64,000 nt of DNA, taken from Brevibacillus fluminis (lineage in GTDB: Bacteria > Bacillota > Bacilli > Brevibacillales > Brevibacillaceae). The position numbers and the translations under genes are program-made. This document shows positions 48,837 through 56,722 of the stretch, piece by piece (position 1 is the first letter of the stretch; the number at the start of each line of letters is the position of its first letter). The notes below the pieces were generated by a model that was not told the origin of the DNA, searched no databases, and saw only the letters and a list, made by a program, of their open reading frames with translations. The DNA lies in assembly GCF_003710825.1 (NCBI RefSeq), contig NZ_RHHQ01000019.1:62001-126000 (forward strand). The letters run 5' to 3'.

Positions 48837-50327
48837 ATGTCATTTTACCGGAATCGATTGTTAGGGCTTACGCAGCAAACACCATCCATGCTGTACGATC
48901 TGCGACAAACGGGAAGGCAAAGTGGGCGCGTCCCGGCGATGATCGGCGAATCAGCTTTTGGCGGGAGTGCGCATGAGGTAGAGGCGATCGTATCGAAGGA
49001 TATCGAATCTGCAGTGAAGGTGCAGATTGTTGAAAAATACGGGACAAGGCTATGGGAAGAAAAAGAGAGCATAGAGTTCCTGGATGAGTTGGGAAAGGAT
49101 ATCCGCTTGCTGCTGGAAATGAAAGCGCCGATAGTGGGTTATCAGCTGGAACAACTCGCGCGTAAGCTGCTTCACGAGCTGGTCGGCTGGGGGCCGTTGG
49201 ACCCGCTTTTGGCCGATGATGACATCACCGAAATCATGTTTCACCGCTACGATCAGCTTGTTGTAGAACGCAAAAGCTTGGGCAGGCTGGAAGCAATTTC
49301 AGGGAAAGTTTTTCGAGATGAAGAGGAGCTGTTGCGACTGATCGAGCAAATCGCCTCATCGATGGGTCGCGAGTTTAATGAAACGAAAGCAGAGCTGCAT
49401 ACCCAGCTTCCGGACGGCTCGCGAATCGCCGCCTCCCATCGTGTCATTTCGCCAGACGGTCATATGCTGACCATACGTAAACACCGCGATCTACTGACTG
49501 AGTCGGATTATGTTAGATACGGATCCATTTGTCCGCCGATGCTGCAATTTTTGAAATGGGCGGTTGGATTGGGCCGGGCTTCCGGCATTGTTAGCGGGGG
49601 GACGGGTTCCGGAAAAACTCATCTGCTGAACCTGATCTCCGCGTTCATTCCCGATCATTTGAGCGTGATTACGATCGAGGATGTGCTGGAGCTAAAGCTG
49701 CAACATCCGTATGTCCGCCGTTTTTTGGCAAAGCCGCCCAACCACGAGGGGAAAGGAGGCTATTCGATCCGAGATTGCGTGCGGTTGTCTTTGCGGAAAA
49801 GACCAGATGTCATCATCGTCGGAGAGTCGCGGGGAGGGGAGATTGTCGATTTGTTTTGGGCCATGAATACCGATCATCCAGGCAGCTGGAGCACCGCTCA
49901 TGCCAATTCCCCACGGGCTCTGGTCGATTCGACATTGCCCATTCTTTTTGCGAAATCGGATGAAAAATACAGTAGCTTTGAGCGCAATCTCATGATCGGC
50001 TCAGCCTTGCAGCTGATCGTGCAAGTAAAACGATTTGAGGAAGACGGAAGCCGTAAAGTGGTAGCGATCACAGAGGTGGTAGGAACGGGTGATTCGCATG
50101 AGGAGCGCATACGGCGAACGTGCAACGTAAAGCATGTGGTGCCAGAGCGGGTCTACCTTCAGGATATTTACGTGTATGAGCCGACAGATGTTGTGAACGG
50201 TCGGGTAGTGGGTCACTATCGATGGACTGGATATAAACCGGAACGGCTGATTCGAAGCTGGATCGCGAAAGGGCTGCGCGCAGAGGAGATGGACAAAGTC
50301 TTTTTCACTACGCCGATCCGCGCCTAG
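48837..50327 (+). CDS. cpaF: CpaF/TadA secretion ATPase
   Basis: A 496-aa hexameric ATPase that powers Tad pilus assembly. The N-terminal all-helical part is followed by the core with GWGPLDPLLADDDITEIM, Walker A GGTGSGKT (254-261), an Asp box (ITIEDVLELKL), and the Walker B/His region DVIIVGESRGGEI and STAHANSPRA. The ATG at 48837 has GGGGAGGT upstream; the open frame upstream to 48657 lies inside cpaE. Confidence 0.95.
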   Translation: MSFYRNRLLGLTQQTPSMLYDLRQTGRQSGRVPAMIGESAFGGSAHEVEAIVSKDIESAVKVQIVEKYGTRLWEEKESIEFLDELGKDIRLLLEMKAPIVGYQLEQLARKLLHELVGWGPLDPLLADDDITEIMFHRYDQLVVERKSLGRLEAISGKVFRDEEELLRLIEQIASSMGREFNETKAELHTQLPDGSRIAASHRVISPDGHMLTIRKHRDLLTESDYVRYGSICPPMLQFLKWAVGLGRASGIVSGGTGSGKTHLLNLISAFIPDHLSVITIEDVLELKLQHPYVRRFLAKPPNHEGKGGYSIRDCVRLSLRKRPDVIIVGESRGGEIVDLFWAMNTDHPGSWSTAHANSPRALVDSTLPILFAKSDEKYSSFERNLMIGSALQLIVQVKRFEEDGSRKVVAITEVVGTGDSHEERIRRTCNVKHVVPERVYLQDIYVYEPTDVVNGRVVGHYRWTGYKPERLIRSWIAKGLRAEEMDKVFFTTPIRA

Positions 50328-50337
50328 GGGGATACCG

Positions 50338-51249
50338 ATGATTGCTGAAGCGTTGCCGATCATATGTGTGGGATTGTTGGCGGTGGCAATTTGTCTCATT
50401 TGTCTGCCTAGCTCTCTATGGGCAAGGTTGATTGATTCACAGAGGGACCATGCTGTGATGGTGCAAGTGCAGCAGGGGCGACTTTCAGTGCGTGAAAAAT
50501 TGGCGAGACGGCTACGCCAGTCCCAGTCGAATGTGACGTTGGGGCAGTATGCGCTGATTGGGGCTTTTTCTGGAATGGCTTTTTATTTGTTGTGCGGAAT
50601 GGTTTTGCAATCATGGTGGATGCCGATCCCGGCCCTTTTTGCCGGGATCATTTTCAGCGAGAGGGTGATCGGATATAAGAGCGCAAAGCACAAGGAGCGG
50701 TTTGAAGCCGGAAACTTGAGGGCAGTTCGAATTATGGCGAGCTCGCTCCGTACGTCGCCTTCTTATTTGATGGCTTTCGAGCAGGTTGCCCATCACGCAT
50801 TCGTGGAAAAGCGTGTGGCGAGAGAGTATCTGCGCGTGGTTGAGCTGCTGCGCGGTCAGGTGCCCTTGGACAAGGCAATGGCCGATTTCTATGCCAGGAC
50901 AGGTTCGGCGGATATCTCCTATCTTTCAACAATCGTGCAAGTTCAGCGAGAGCTTGGCGGAGATATGGCAAAAACGTTGGATCAAGCGGCCGGTGCCATT
51001 TTGCGCAGAAAACAGTTGCTTCGTAAGCAACGGGCGGCGATGTCTCAAATCCTCGCGCAGGTTAACCTGCTTTCAGCCATGCCTTTTGTGTTTGTAGCAA
51101 CGTTGTTTCTTAATAATCCTCACCATTTTGATCCGCTGCTGGCAACCATGAGCGGACGATTTTTGATTTTGGGCGCGTTTCTCATGATATTGTTGGGCGG
51201 CGAATTGATTCGATTCATCGCTTTGAAACAAGCTTACCGAGGAGGGTGA
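50338..51249 (+). CDS. tadB: TadB-like inner-membrane platform protein
   Basis: A 303-aa GspF-family protein with about four membrane helices (residues 5-27, 75-105, 235-260, 270-295) and a cytoplasmic T2SSF domain (MASSLRTSPSYLMAFEQVA, FYARTGSADISYLSTIVQVQ, RELGGDMAKTLDQAAG). It forms the pilus platform with TadC. It starts 10 bases after cpaF. Confidence 0.88.
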   Translation: MIAEALPIICVGLLAVAICLICLPSSLWARLIDSQRDHAVMVQVQQGRLSVREKLARRLRQSQSNVTLGQYALIGAFSGMAFYLLCGMVLQSWWMPIPALFAGIIFSERVIGYKSAKHKERFEAGNLRAVRIMASSLRTSPSYLMAFEQVAHHAFVEKRVAREYLRVVELLRGQVPLDKAMADFYARTGSADISYLSTIVQVQRELGGDMAKTLDQAAGAILRRKQLLRKQRAAMSQILAQVNLLSAMPFVFVATLFLNNPHHFDPLLATMSGRFLILGAFLMILLGGELIRFIALKQAYRGG

Positions 51250-51253
51250 ACTA

Positions 51254-52162
51254 ATGCTGATCGCAGTAATTGGGTTGGGAGTTGCTGTGCTGCTGGTGTA
51301 TTTACCCGGCGCATTTCGGTCAAGCGGCGTGCAGCAGTCTGGGTTGCACAACCGCATTGAAATTGAACAGAACGCGCGGTTTACAGACAGCTTTGCAAAA
51401 AACAGGCGGAACCTGCCTGGTCTTTCTCTGCTGACACGTAATCCACATGTAATGGAGAGGCTTATCCGATATGTAGGGGTGGACAAGCAGCAGGTCTCGG
51501 CTAGTCTGGTGCGATTGCGGTGGAAGACGACACTTGAGGAGATTGTGCTGGCCAAGCTGTGCGGTGCTTTACTGGTGTTGGCCGCGCTCATTTATTTGTA
51601 TTTTGCTTTTCAAATGGGACAAAACATTTCCTACGACCAATTATTGCCGCTCATTGCGGCGTTGGTCGCTTTTCTTTTGCCCACACAATACCTTGAATGG
51701 GCAGACAAAAAAGCCAAACAGGAGATCCAGCAGCAGATTCCGGTTTTTTTTAGCATTGTCCAAGCACTGGTCGAGGCAGGCATGCCGATCCATTCGGCGG
51801 TGAAGGCTACGGCGCGGCGCGATCCATCTCGTCTCGGTCGCGAGCTTGCCTGGATGGATGTAGAGGAAAGGCAATACGGAAACTGGCGCAAAGCGCTCGA
51901 GGAGACTGCATACCGCTGGGAGGTCGACGGATTTGTGGCGATTGCGCTGGAGATCAATGAAGCGCTGACGAAAGGAATCAGCATTTCCAAGCTGCTTGCG
52001 GATCAAGTGGAGGAGCAACTGAGGCAGCAGGAGAGCGAGGCTGAGGCCGGGATCAATCGGCTTCAGGTGAGATTATTGCCTTTTCTCATCGTGTTTATGG
52101 GAATTCCCTTGATGTTTTTGGTGATGGGGCCTGCATTCATGGGGATTGGAGAAAAGCTGTAG
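51254..52162 (+). CDS. tadC: TadC-like inner-membrane platform protein
   Basis: A 302-aa GspF-family partner of TadB. It has an N-terminal helix, a pair of helices near 100-150, the T2SSF domain (FFSIVQALVEAGMPIHSAVK, YRWEVDGFVAIALEINEALT, LADQVEEQLRQQESEAEAGI) and a C-terminal helix. GGAGGGTG precedes the ATG four bases after tadB. Confidence 0.88.
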   Translation: MLIAVIGLGVAVLLVYLPGAFRSSGVQQSGLHNRIEIEQNARFTDSFAKNRRNLPGLSLLTRNPHVMERLIRYVGVDKQQVSASLVRLRWKTTLEEIVLAKLCGALLVLAALIYLYFAFQMGQNISYDQLLPLIAALVAFLLPTQYLEWADKKAKQEIQQQIPVFFSIVQALVEAGMPIHSAVKATARRDPSRLGRELAWMDVEERQYGNWRKALEETAYRWEVDGFVAIALEINEALTKGISISKLLADQVEEQLRQQESEAEAGINRLQVRLLPFLIVFMGIPLMFLVMGPAFMGIGEKL

Positions 52163-52166
52163 CAAG

Positions 52167-52196
52167 AAATATTTTTGCACGACCCCACTGTCTTTT
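52167..52196 (+). promoter_or_regulatory. Shared upstream motif, copy before flp
   Basis: AAATATTTTTGCACGACCCC then ACTGTCTTTT, about 25 of 28 bases shared with 54503-54530 once small gaps are allowed. It lies 35 bases before the flp start. It may be part of a promoter or regulator site; no known consensus was recognised. Confidence 0.45.
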
Positions 52197-52231
52197 GGCA
52201 AATTCAGGATATAGCCAAAGGAGGGTTGAAC

Positions 52232-52408
52232 ATGAACGCAGTTATTGGGTATGTACAGCGGTTTATGAGGGAGGAGGATGCGGTAACGATTGTTGAGATG
52301 GTGATTATCGTTGCCGTTATTTTGATCGTTGTCCTGCCAACCTTGCAAAACCTTGGGTCGGCTGAGAATGAGCGGTTGGAAGAGATGGAAAGCAAGCTGA
52401 GAAAGTGA
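52232..52408 (+). CDS. flp: Flp-type major pilin
   Basis: A 58-aa prepilin. A charged leader (MNAVIGYVQRFMREEDA) precedes TIVEMVIIVAVILIVVLP. Glu is at +5 if cleavage follows Ala (DA|VTIVE). The usual Flp Tyr at +6 is Met here. A short hydrophilic tail follows. The ATG at 52232 has AAAGGAGGG upstream. It is immediately followed by the prepilin peptidase gene (GTGA overlap). Confidence 0.85.
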   Translation: MNAVIGYVQRFMREEDAVTIVEMVIIVAVILIVVLPTLQNLGSAENERLEEMESKLRK

Positions 52409-52893
52409 TGGGCGTTTATCTGGGTGTCTTTTTGGCGATCGCCGCCTTTTTTGATTGGAAGTGGCGGAAGCTGCCAAATTGGTTTCTGCTTCCTGTCATG
52501 TTGGCTGGCTTGGCATACCAGATGGCAGAAGGTACATGGTGGACAGCGGCAGGCGGCCTCGCAAGCGGTTTTGCCATTACAGTGGTGCCGGTAGCGATGC
52601 GGGCAATGGGGATGGGCGATCAAAAATTGCTGATGGCGGTCGGGGCATGGACAAGCACTGCGGACGTTTATTGGCTGGTTGTACTATCAGCTTTTCTTTG
52701 CATAGTCGTAGTGCTCTGTCGACCGCAGCGAATCAGGCGTTTAGGCAGGCATCTGTATCTGGCTGTGATGGGATTGGCAGCGCATCGCAGGCTGTGGCTC
52801 CCCGACATTCAGCAGTCCGCTTTAACGGTTCCTTTTGCCGTGTATGTCTGTGGCGCATTTTGGATCCGACAAGCAGCAGGAATTTGGCTATGA
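52405..52893 (+). CDS. A24-family prepilin peptidase (CpaA/TadV-like)
   Basis: A 162-aa membrane aspartyl protease. The catalytic aspartates are in FFDWKWRKLPN (near residue 17) and GMGDQKLLMAVG (near residue 72), with several membrane segments. It would process Flp and TadE of this locus, and perhaps proteins of locus 2, which has no peptidase. It begins at GTG 52405 or ATG 52408, overlapping flp, and overlaps tadE (ATGA). Confidence 0.88.
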   Translation: MMGVYLGVFLAIAAFFDWKWRKLPNWFLLPVMLAGLAYQMAEGTWWTAAGGLASGFAITVVPVAMRAMGMGDQKLLMAVGAWTSTADVYWLVVLSAFLCIVVVLCRPQRIRRLGRHLYLAVMGLAAHRRLWLPDIQQSALTVPFAVYVCGAFWIRQAAGIWL

Positions 52894-53294
52894 GGCGATG
52901 GAGAGTGTGGCGCGAGGAAACGGGTAGCCAATTGGTAGAGTTTGTACTTGTTTTTCCACTGATATGGCTATTGCTAATTTTCGCGATGGATCAGTTCACA
53001 ATCATGTACAACAAGCAGGTAGCGCTGGCAGCAGCATTTGAAGCGGGGCGTACAGCATCTTTGCAGCCAAATGCCGGACTTGCCAGGTATTATGCAACTC
53101 TGCGTGCCGACGATGAGCTAGAGCAGGCGATCGGCCTGAGTTCGAGCGATGTAGAGATGATCGTGAACAGGCGATGGCGTAAAGGAGAACATCTGGAGGC
53201 AAGAGTATCAATGACCTTTTCACTGATGGCGTCCAATCGTCCGTATCAGATTATCGAGTCGTATTTCATGATGGTGGAGAATGCAGAGGAGTGA
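52890..53294 (+). CDS. tadE: TadE-like pseudopilin
   Basis: A 134-aa pseudopilin with a canonical cleavage site: ETG|SQLVEFVLVFPLIWLLL, Glu at +5, then a hydrophobic helix. The C-terminal domain has no cysteines. The ATG overlaps the peptidase stop. It likely initiates or caps the Tad pilus. Confidence 0.88.
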   Translation: MRRWRVWREETGSQLVEFVLVFPLIWLLLIFAMDQFTIMYNKQVALAAAFEAGRTASLQPNAGLARYYATLRADDELEQAIGLSSSDVEMIVNRRWRKGEHLEARVSMTFSLMASNRPYQIIESYFMMVENAEE

Positions 53295-53299
53295 GCGCC

Positions 53300-53782
53300 A
53301 TGCTGAAACAAGAACATGGGACGGTGATGCTGATCTCCCTGTTTTTTCTCATCTGCTTATTTGCCTTTTCATCCCTTGTCCTGCTGTTGGGTCAAGGAGC
53401 ATTGGTAGGAATGCGAACGCAGCAGACAGCCGATCTGATCACTAAGGGTGCAAGAGCTGCAGGAAAATGGACAAAGACAAATCCCGAGACAGGTGAAACA
53501 AAGAGCAGACTGTTTGCTACAACGCAAGAGGCAAGAGAGCAAAATGCAAGTATCATCCGGGGGGCAAGGGAAGAAGCCGAAAAGCTGTTTGAGTTAAATC
53601 GGGACGCATTGGAAAAGACCGCCCATCGGGTCGACATTACGCACCAAAAAGGGGAGAAGCATTTCCTTTACAACCAGGGCATCTACCATTTAGAGATTAC
53701 GGTAGAGCAGGAAGCGCTATTGCTTTGGGAAACGCCGATCATGAAAGTGCGGAGAGTGTCACAATCCGAGCTGAACCGATAA
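53300..53782 (+). CDS. TadG-like pilus-associated membrane protein
   Basis: A 160-aa protein with an N-terminal helix (HGTVMLISLFFLICLFAFSS) near residue 7. It lacks Glu at +5, so it may not be processed. A central charged, Ala/Glu-rich coil-like stretch (EAREQNASIIRGAREEAEKL) is unusual. The ATG at 53300 fits GAGGAG 8 bases upstream better than GTG 53291. Last gene of locus 1. Confidence 0.7.
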   Translation: MLKQEHGTVMLISLFFLICLFAFSSLVLLLGQGALVGMRTQQTADLITKGARAAGKWTKTNPETGETKSRLFATTQEAREQNASIIRGAREEAEKLFELNRDALEKTAHRVDITHQKGEKHFLYNQGIYHLEITVEQEALLLWETPIMKVRRVSQSELNR

Positions 53783-53812
53783 ATTTCCGTTTTTTCTCGG
53801 ATTTTGCGATTA

Positions 53813-53825
53813 TTTTTGTCCCAAA
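53813..53825 (+). promoter_or_regulatory. Shared upstream motif TTTTTGTCCCAAA, second copy
   Basis: Thirteen bases identical to 46625-46637 upstream of locus 1. Here it is 51 bases before the start at 53877, against 48 bases before 46686. It is probably a common promoter or regulator site for the two gene groups. Confidence 0.5.
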
Positions 53826-53876
53826 TCGACGTGGTAGGGTATGGGCATATCAGTTGAGGGACAGGAGTGACGCTGG

Positions 53877-54497
53877 ATGCCTTCGCAAATTATTGAGAGA
53901 TATAAAAGAATACTAAGTGGTGAACAAAAACGGTTTTCTCCCTACGAGTTCGAGGAGATGTTGTACCGGAAGCAAAAGGTGCAGCTTGTTCTGCGGTACG
54001 CGATCGAACAGGTGAAAAAGTGGACGCCGGAAGAAGCGAGAAAAAATCTTTGCCCTAAGGATGTCATGGATTTAAAGCTGCATTTGGTAAAGGAATTCAT
54101 CGATCCGCCGATCGAGGCCAAGGCTGACGATGTGTACTATCTGGTCGAATATGCGTATCCATATCTTCCGCGACCGGGTGAAAAGCAAAAAGCACTGGTC
54201 GTATATATGGAAGTGCTTGCTGGGAAACGCCGGCATTTTCCACTGCATTATTTCCAGACGCTAAAGGGTGAAGAGCGGGCAAAGATTTGCTTCGAGTACT
54301 TGTGGCAGGAACTGTTGGGTATAAAAAGCGTATATGAACTCCCGTCGCTCTTTACCCGTACGGAGGACGCTTACCAGCTCCTACGAAAATACAAGCTGAA
54401 GATCCTGGTGGATACACTTTATTTTTCACCGTTTGACATGGTGACAGAAATGTATCCGGAGCTAAATGACCCGAAATTATGGAATGGAAATTTCTGA
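53877..54497 (+). CDS. Unrecognised protein with internal repeat, between Tad loci
   Basis: A 206-aa soluble protein with no assigned function. Two related segments are visible: RYKRILSGEQKRFSPYEFEE near residue 8 and VYMEVLAGKRRHFPLHYFQT near residue 110, each followed by a helical stretch. This resembles the DUF4046-type repeat, but I am not sure. It has no signal peptide or membrane helix. GGAG lies upstream of the ATG. The shared upstream motif suggests co-regulation with the pilus locus. Confidence 0.65.
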   Translation: MPSQIIERYKRILSGEQKRFSPYEFEEMLYRKQKVQLVLRYAIEQVKKWTPEEARKNLCPKDVMDLKLHLVKEFIDPPIEAKADDVYYLVEYAYPYLPRPGEKQKALVVYMEVLAGKRRHFPLHYFQTLKGEERAKICFEYLWQELLGIKSVYELPSLFTRTEDAYQLLRKYKLKILVDTLYFSPFDMVTEMYPELNDPKLWNGNF

Positions 54498-54502
54498 TGT
54501 AA

Positions 54503-54530
54503 AAATATTTGCAGTGACCCTCTGTCTTTT
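54503..54530 (+). promoter_or_regulatory. Shared upstream motif, copy before 54612
   Basis: AAATATTTGCAGTGACCC then TCTGTCTTTT, similar to 52167-52196 upstream of flp. It lies 81 bases before the 54612 start. Confidence 0.45.
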
Positions 54531-54611
54531 TCTACAGTTAAGCTAGTTTCATAAGCTTATAAGCAGATGAAACGGCCGTTATGTTTCTGGTGAGAAAGGG
54601 AGGCGTTGCAA

Positions 54612-54893
54612 ATGGCAACAGTAAAGTCTCGCCAAGAGGAGTACACAGAGATGGAGGCGCTTGTGGGACTGGCAGTTCGCTATCAGAAGCACAAGCCAGG
54701 GGTCAATCTTAATGTTGAGAGATTACCCCGAGACGTATTTCGGATCGAGAGCGTTCATCGGTTCGGGAAACGTGTGGTTATCAATGACGGAATCATAGTG
54801 ATGGAAGATGTTCCAGCCGTCATCATGCGCGGGGGAAGGGCAGCCTTTCTCTTGCCGACAGGAGAAGAACTCTACTTTTTTGTTGTAGAGTAG
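54612..54893 (+). CDS. Hypothetical small protein between Tad loci
   Basis: A 93-aa protein, probably beta-rich (VNLNVERLPRDVFRIESVHR, RVVINDGIIVMEDVPAVIMR, ELYFFVVE), without signal or membrane segment. The ATG at 54612 has GGGAGG 8 bases upstream. It is single-gene sized, flanked by the shared motif upstream and a GC-rich hairpin downstream. No family recognised. Confidence 0.65.
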   Translation: MATVKSRQEEYTEMEALVGLAVRYQKHKPGVNLNVERLPRDVFRIESVHRFGKRVVINDGIIVMEDVPAVIMRGGRAAFLLPTGEELYFFVVE

Positions 54894-54904
54894 CCTCCAA
54901 CTTG

Positions 54905-54934
54905 TCTGCCTTGCACGACTGCGTGCAGGGCAGA
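54905..54934 (+). other. GC-rich stem-loop after 54893
   Basis: TCTGCC and TGCAC pair with GTGCA and GGCAGA around the loop GACTGC. An A run, not a T run, follows, so plus-strand termination is doubtful. Between 54935 and 55043 I see only weak promoter-like TATAAT (55012-55017). Confidence 0.6.
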
Positions 54935-55043
54935 TAAAAAAAGATTTATTACTTAACATAGAATGTTTTGTTGACGGGGCAACAAGACATATAGCAAAAT
55001 GGCGTTAAATGTATAATTTTGTATAAAAAGGGAGGTTTTTGAA

Positions 55044-55835
55044 ATGATGTTGGTACATGATGCGTTAGAGCTTGTCCAACGTTTTCATGAAAACAGTGAG
55101 ATGATGCTGGACAAGGATACGTGCAAGGACCGTTTTATTTCGTATGTGTTCACCGAATATCAGCAAGAGGTGCTTCAGCAGTACGATTTGGACATGTTTT
55201 ATGAACATTTGGATCGCATTCAGCTTGGAAAATGCCGGATCGATTTTGACCTCGCTGTCGATCGGTGGTACCAAAGGCAGTACGAGCTTTTTTGCGAAGA
55301 GGGGACGTTCCACGATCGGTTGTTCACCATCGTAAAAGAAGTCCTGCTAAAACAAGGGGCAACTACAAAGGAACACTTGATTAATAGCCTCACAAAGTTT
55401 TTCACCGCACCGACAGGCTTTATGCAAAGATGGATGAACGACACCAAACGAAGCGTAGGAAGCTACTTTTATTACGTTTCGAAAATGGGCATTCGGACAT
55501 ACAACGATATCGAGGCACTGGTTGACGTCTGGGCCATTGAAAATCCAGAAGCTTTCAAAGAAGACCAACAGGAACTTCTGGCAAAACGAAAAGGAAGAGG
55601 AAGGCCCCAAAATCGGGAGTTATCGCTATTGATCAAACACGCACAGGAGATCAAACCTCAGCTCACACCTCAGGAAAAAGAGAGAATTCGCAAAATCTAC
55701 TATTACTACCGCAAAAGCTTAGACATGCTAGGAATGATCGAGAAATTCCGTAGCTACCTGCTTGCCAAAGCAAAAGAGGCACAAAATAAGAAATTTACCT
55801 CGCCCAAACAACCCAACTCTATTCAGGTGGTCTAA
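55044..55835 (+). CDS. Unrecognised protein, first gene of Tad-like locus 2
   Basis: A 263-aa soluble, helix-rich, charged protein with many Tyr and Lys (YYYYRKSLDMLGMIEKFRSY) and a basic segment KRKGRGRPQNRE near residue 185. The AT-hook-like GRGRP core suggests possible nucleic-acid contact, but this is only a motif. GGGAGG precedes the ATG. It ends five bases before the next gene and probably belongs to locus 2. No family recognised. Confidence 0.65.
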   Translation: MMLVHDALELVQRFHENSEMMLDKDTCKDRFISYVFTEYQQEVLQQYDLDMFYEHLDRIQLGKCRIDFDLAVDRWYQRQYELFCEEGTFHDRLFTIVKEVLLKQGATTKEHLINSLTKFFTAPTGFMQRWMNDTKRSVGSYFYYVSKMGIRTYNDIEALVDVWAIENPEAFKEDQQELLAKRKGRGRPQNRELSLLIKHAQEIKPQLTPQEKERIRKIYYYYRKSLDMLGMIEKFRSYLLAKAKEAQNKKFTSPKQPNSIQVV

Positions 55836-55840
55836 CACGT

Positions 55841-56722
55841 ATGTACCAGCAGGTGCAAAGGTTTGTTTCAGCCTTTCGAGAGCTAGAGAAAAAGGAATTC
55901 GAGCTCTCAACCGAACAACAAGAATCGTGGATACAACTAAAAGAGAGATTAGCTTCACCGTCCGACCAGGACGTAGATGATTCACCCTACAGGGGACTGC
56001 AAACAATCGTTGTTACGGGTTTATATCCTCGAACCGGTTCCAGCTTTATTGCGAGCAATTATGCCTATTATCATTCTGGAAAATCTGTGACGACGACTTT
56101 ATGCGAATTACCAGGAATCTTTTCTTCCTATTACATTTCTCTCGACTTTGAAAAGCGGGTGAGCAGTTCTGAACAACCCGACAAAACGTTGCTTCTGCAG
56201 GGACGAAAGCTGCAAATACATGCGCAGAGGCCCCGACATCGACAAATAGAACATTCAAATCATACAGACACAATGAGTTGGTTTTACCCATTATTGAAAA
56301 ACACACAGCTTTTGGTTGTAGATATTTCGTCTCATTGGAATTCAGCAAGTGCTGACTGGCTTATGGGATTGGCTGATCAAATCTGGGTTGTTGTCGATAC
56401 CGATTTTCCACGATTGGCACAAACGGTCTTTGATGAGCCAACTCCTTCTTGGTGGCTTACCGAAACGGACAAAATTCGCATTATTCTAAACAAATGGCCG
56501 CTGAACAGCTCGAAGGGGAGCATTTGGCGTAAAGTTCAGGGGACACTAGCAATTTGGGATGAACGTGTTGGCATGCCTCCAATCTTTTGCTGCGTGCCCT
56601 CTATGGACGAGGAAGCGGTTTTGAAAACCCAACTGGAAGCTCGTCTGTATCTTGAAATGTATCCGAATGAAAAGGAACTGATCGACCAGCTGGCTTGCCT
56701 GGACAAAGGAAGGTTTTTATGA
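55841..56722 (+). CDS. MinD/CpaE-like protein with degenerate P-loop (Tad-like locus 2)
   Basis: A 293-aa protein whose layout fits a MinD/ParA fold: TIVVTGLYPRTGSSFIASNY near residue 55 in the P-loop position, LLVVDISSHWNSASADWLMG for Walker B, and WVVVDTDFPRL after it. Both lysines of the deviant Walker A (GKGGxGKT) are missing, so ATP hydrolysis is doubtful. AGGTGG precedes the ATG, and the stop overlaps the SAF gene (ATGA). Confidence 0.65.
   Translation: MYQQVQRFVSAFRELEKKEFELSTEQQESWIQLKERLASPSDQDVDDSPYRGLQTIVVTGLYPRTGSSFIASNYAYYHSGKSVTTTLCELPGIFSSYYISLDFEKRVSSSEQPDKTLLLQGRKLQIHAQRPRHRQIEHSNHTDTMSWFYPLLKNTQLLVVDISSHWNSASADWLMGLADQIWVVVDTDFPRLAQTVFDEPTPSWWLTETDKIRIILNKWPLNSSKGSIWRKVQGTLAIWDERVGMPPIFCCVPSMDEEAVLKTQLEARLYLEMYPNEKELIDQLACLDKGRFL

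Noticed and set aside
52455..52889. Upstream part of the frame containing TadE
   Set aside because: It overlaps the prepilin peptidase in another frame; TadE begins at ATG 52890 with the peptidase stop and a canonical pseudopilin leader.
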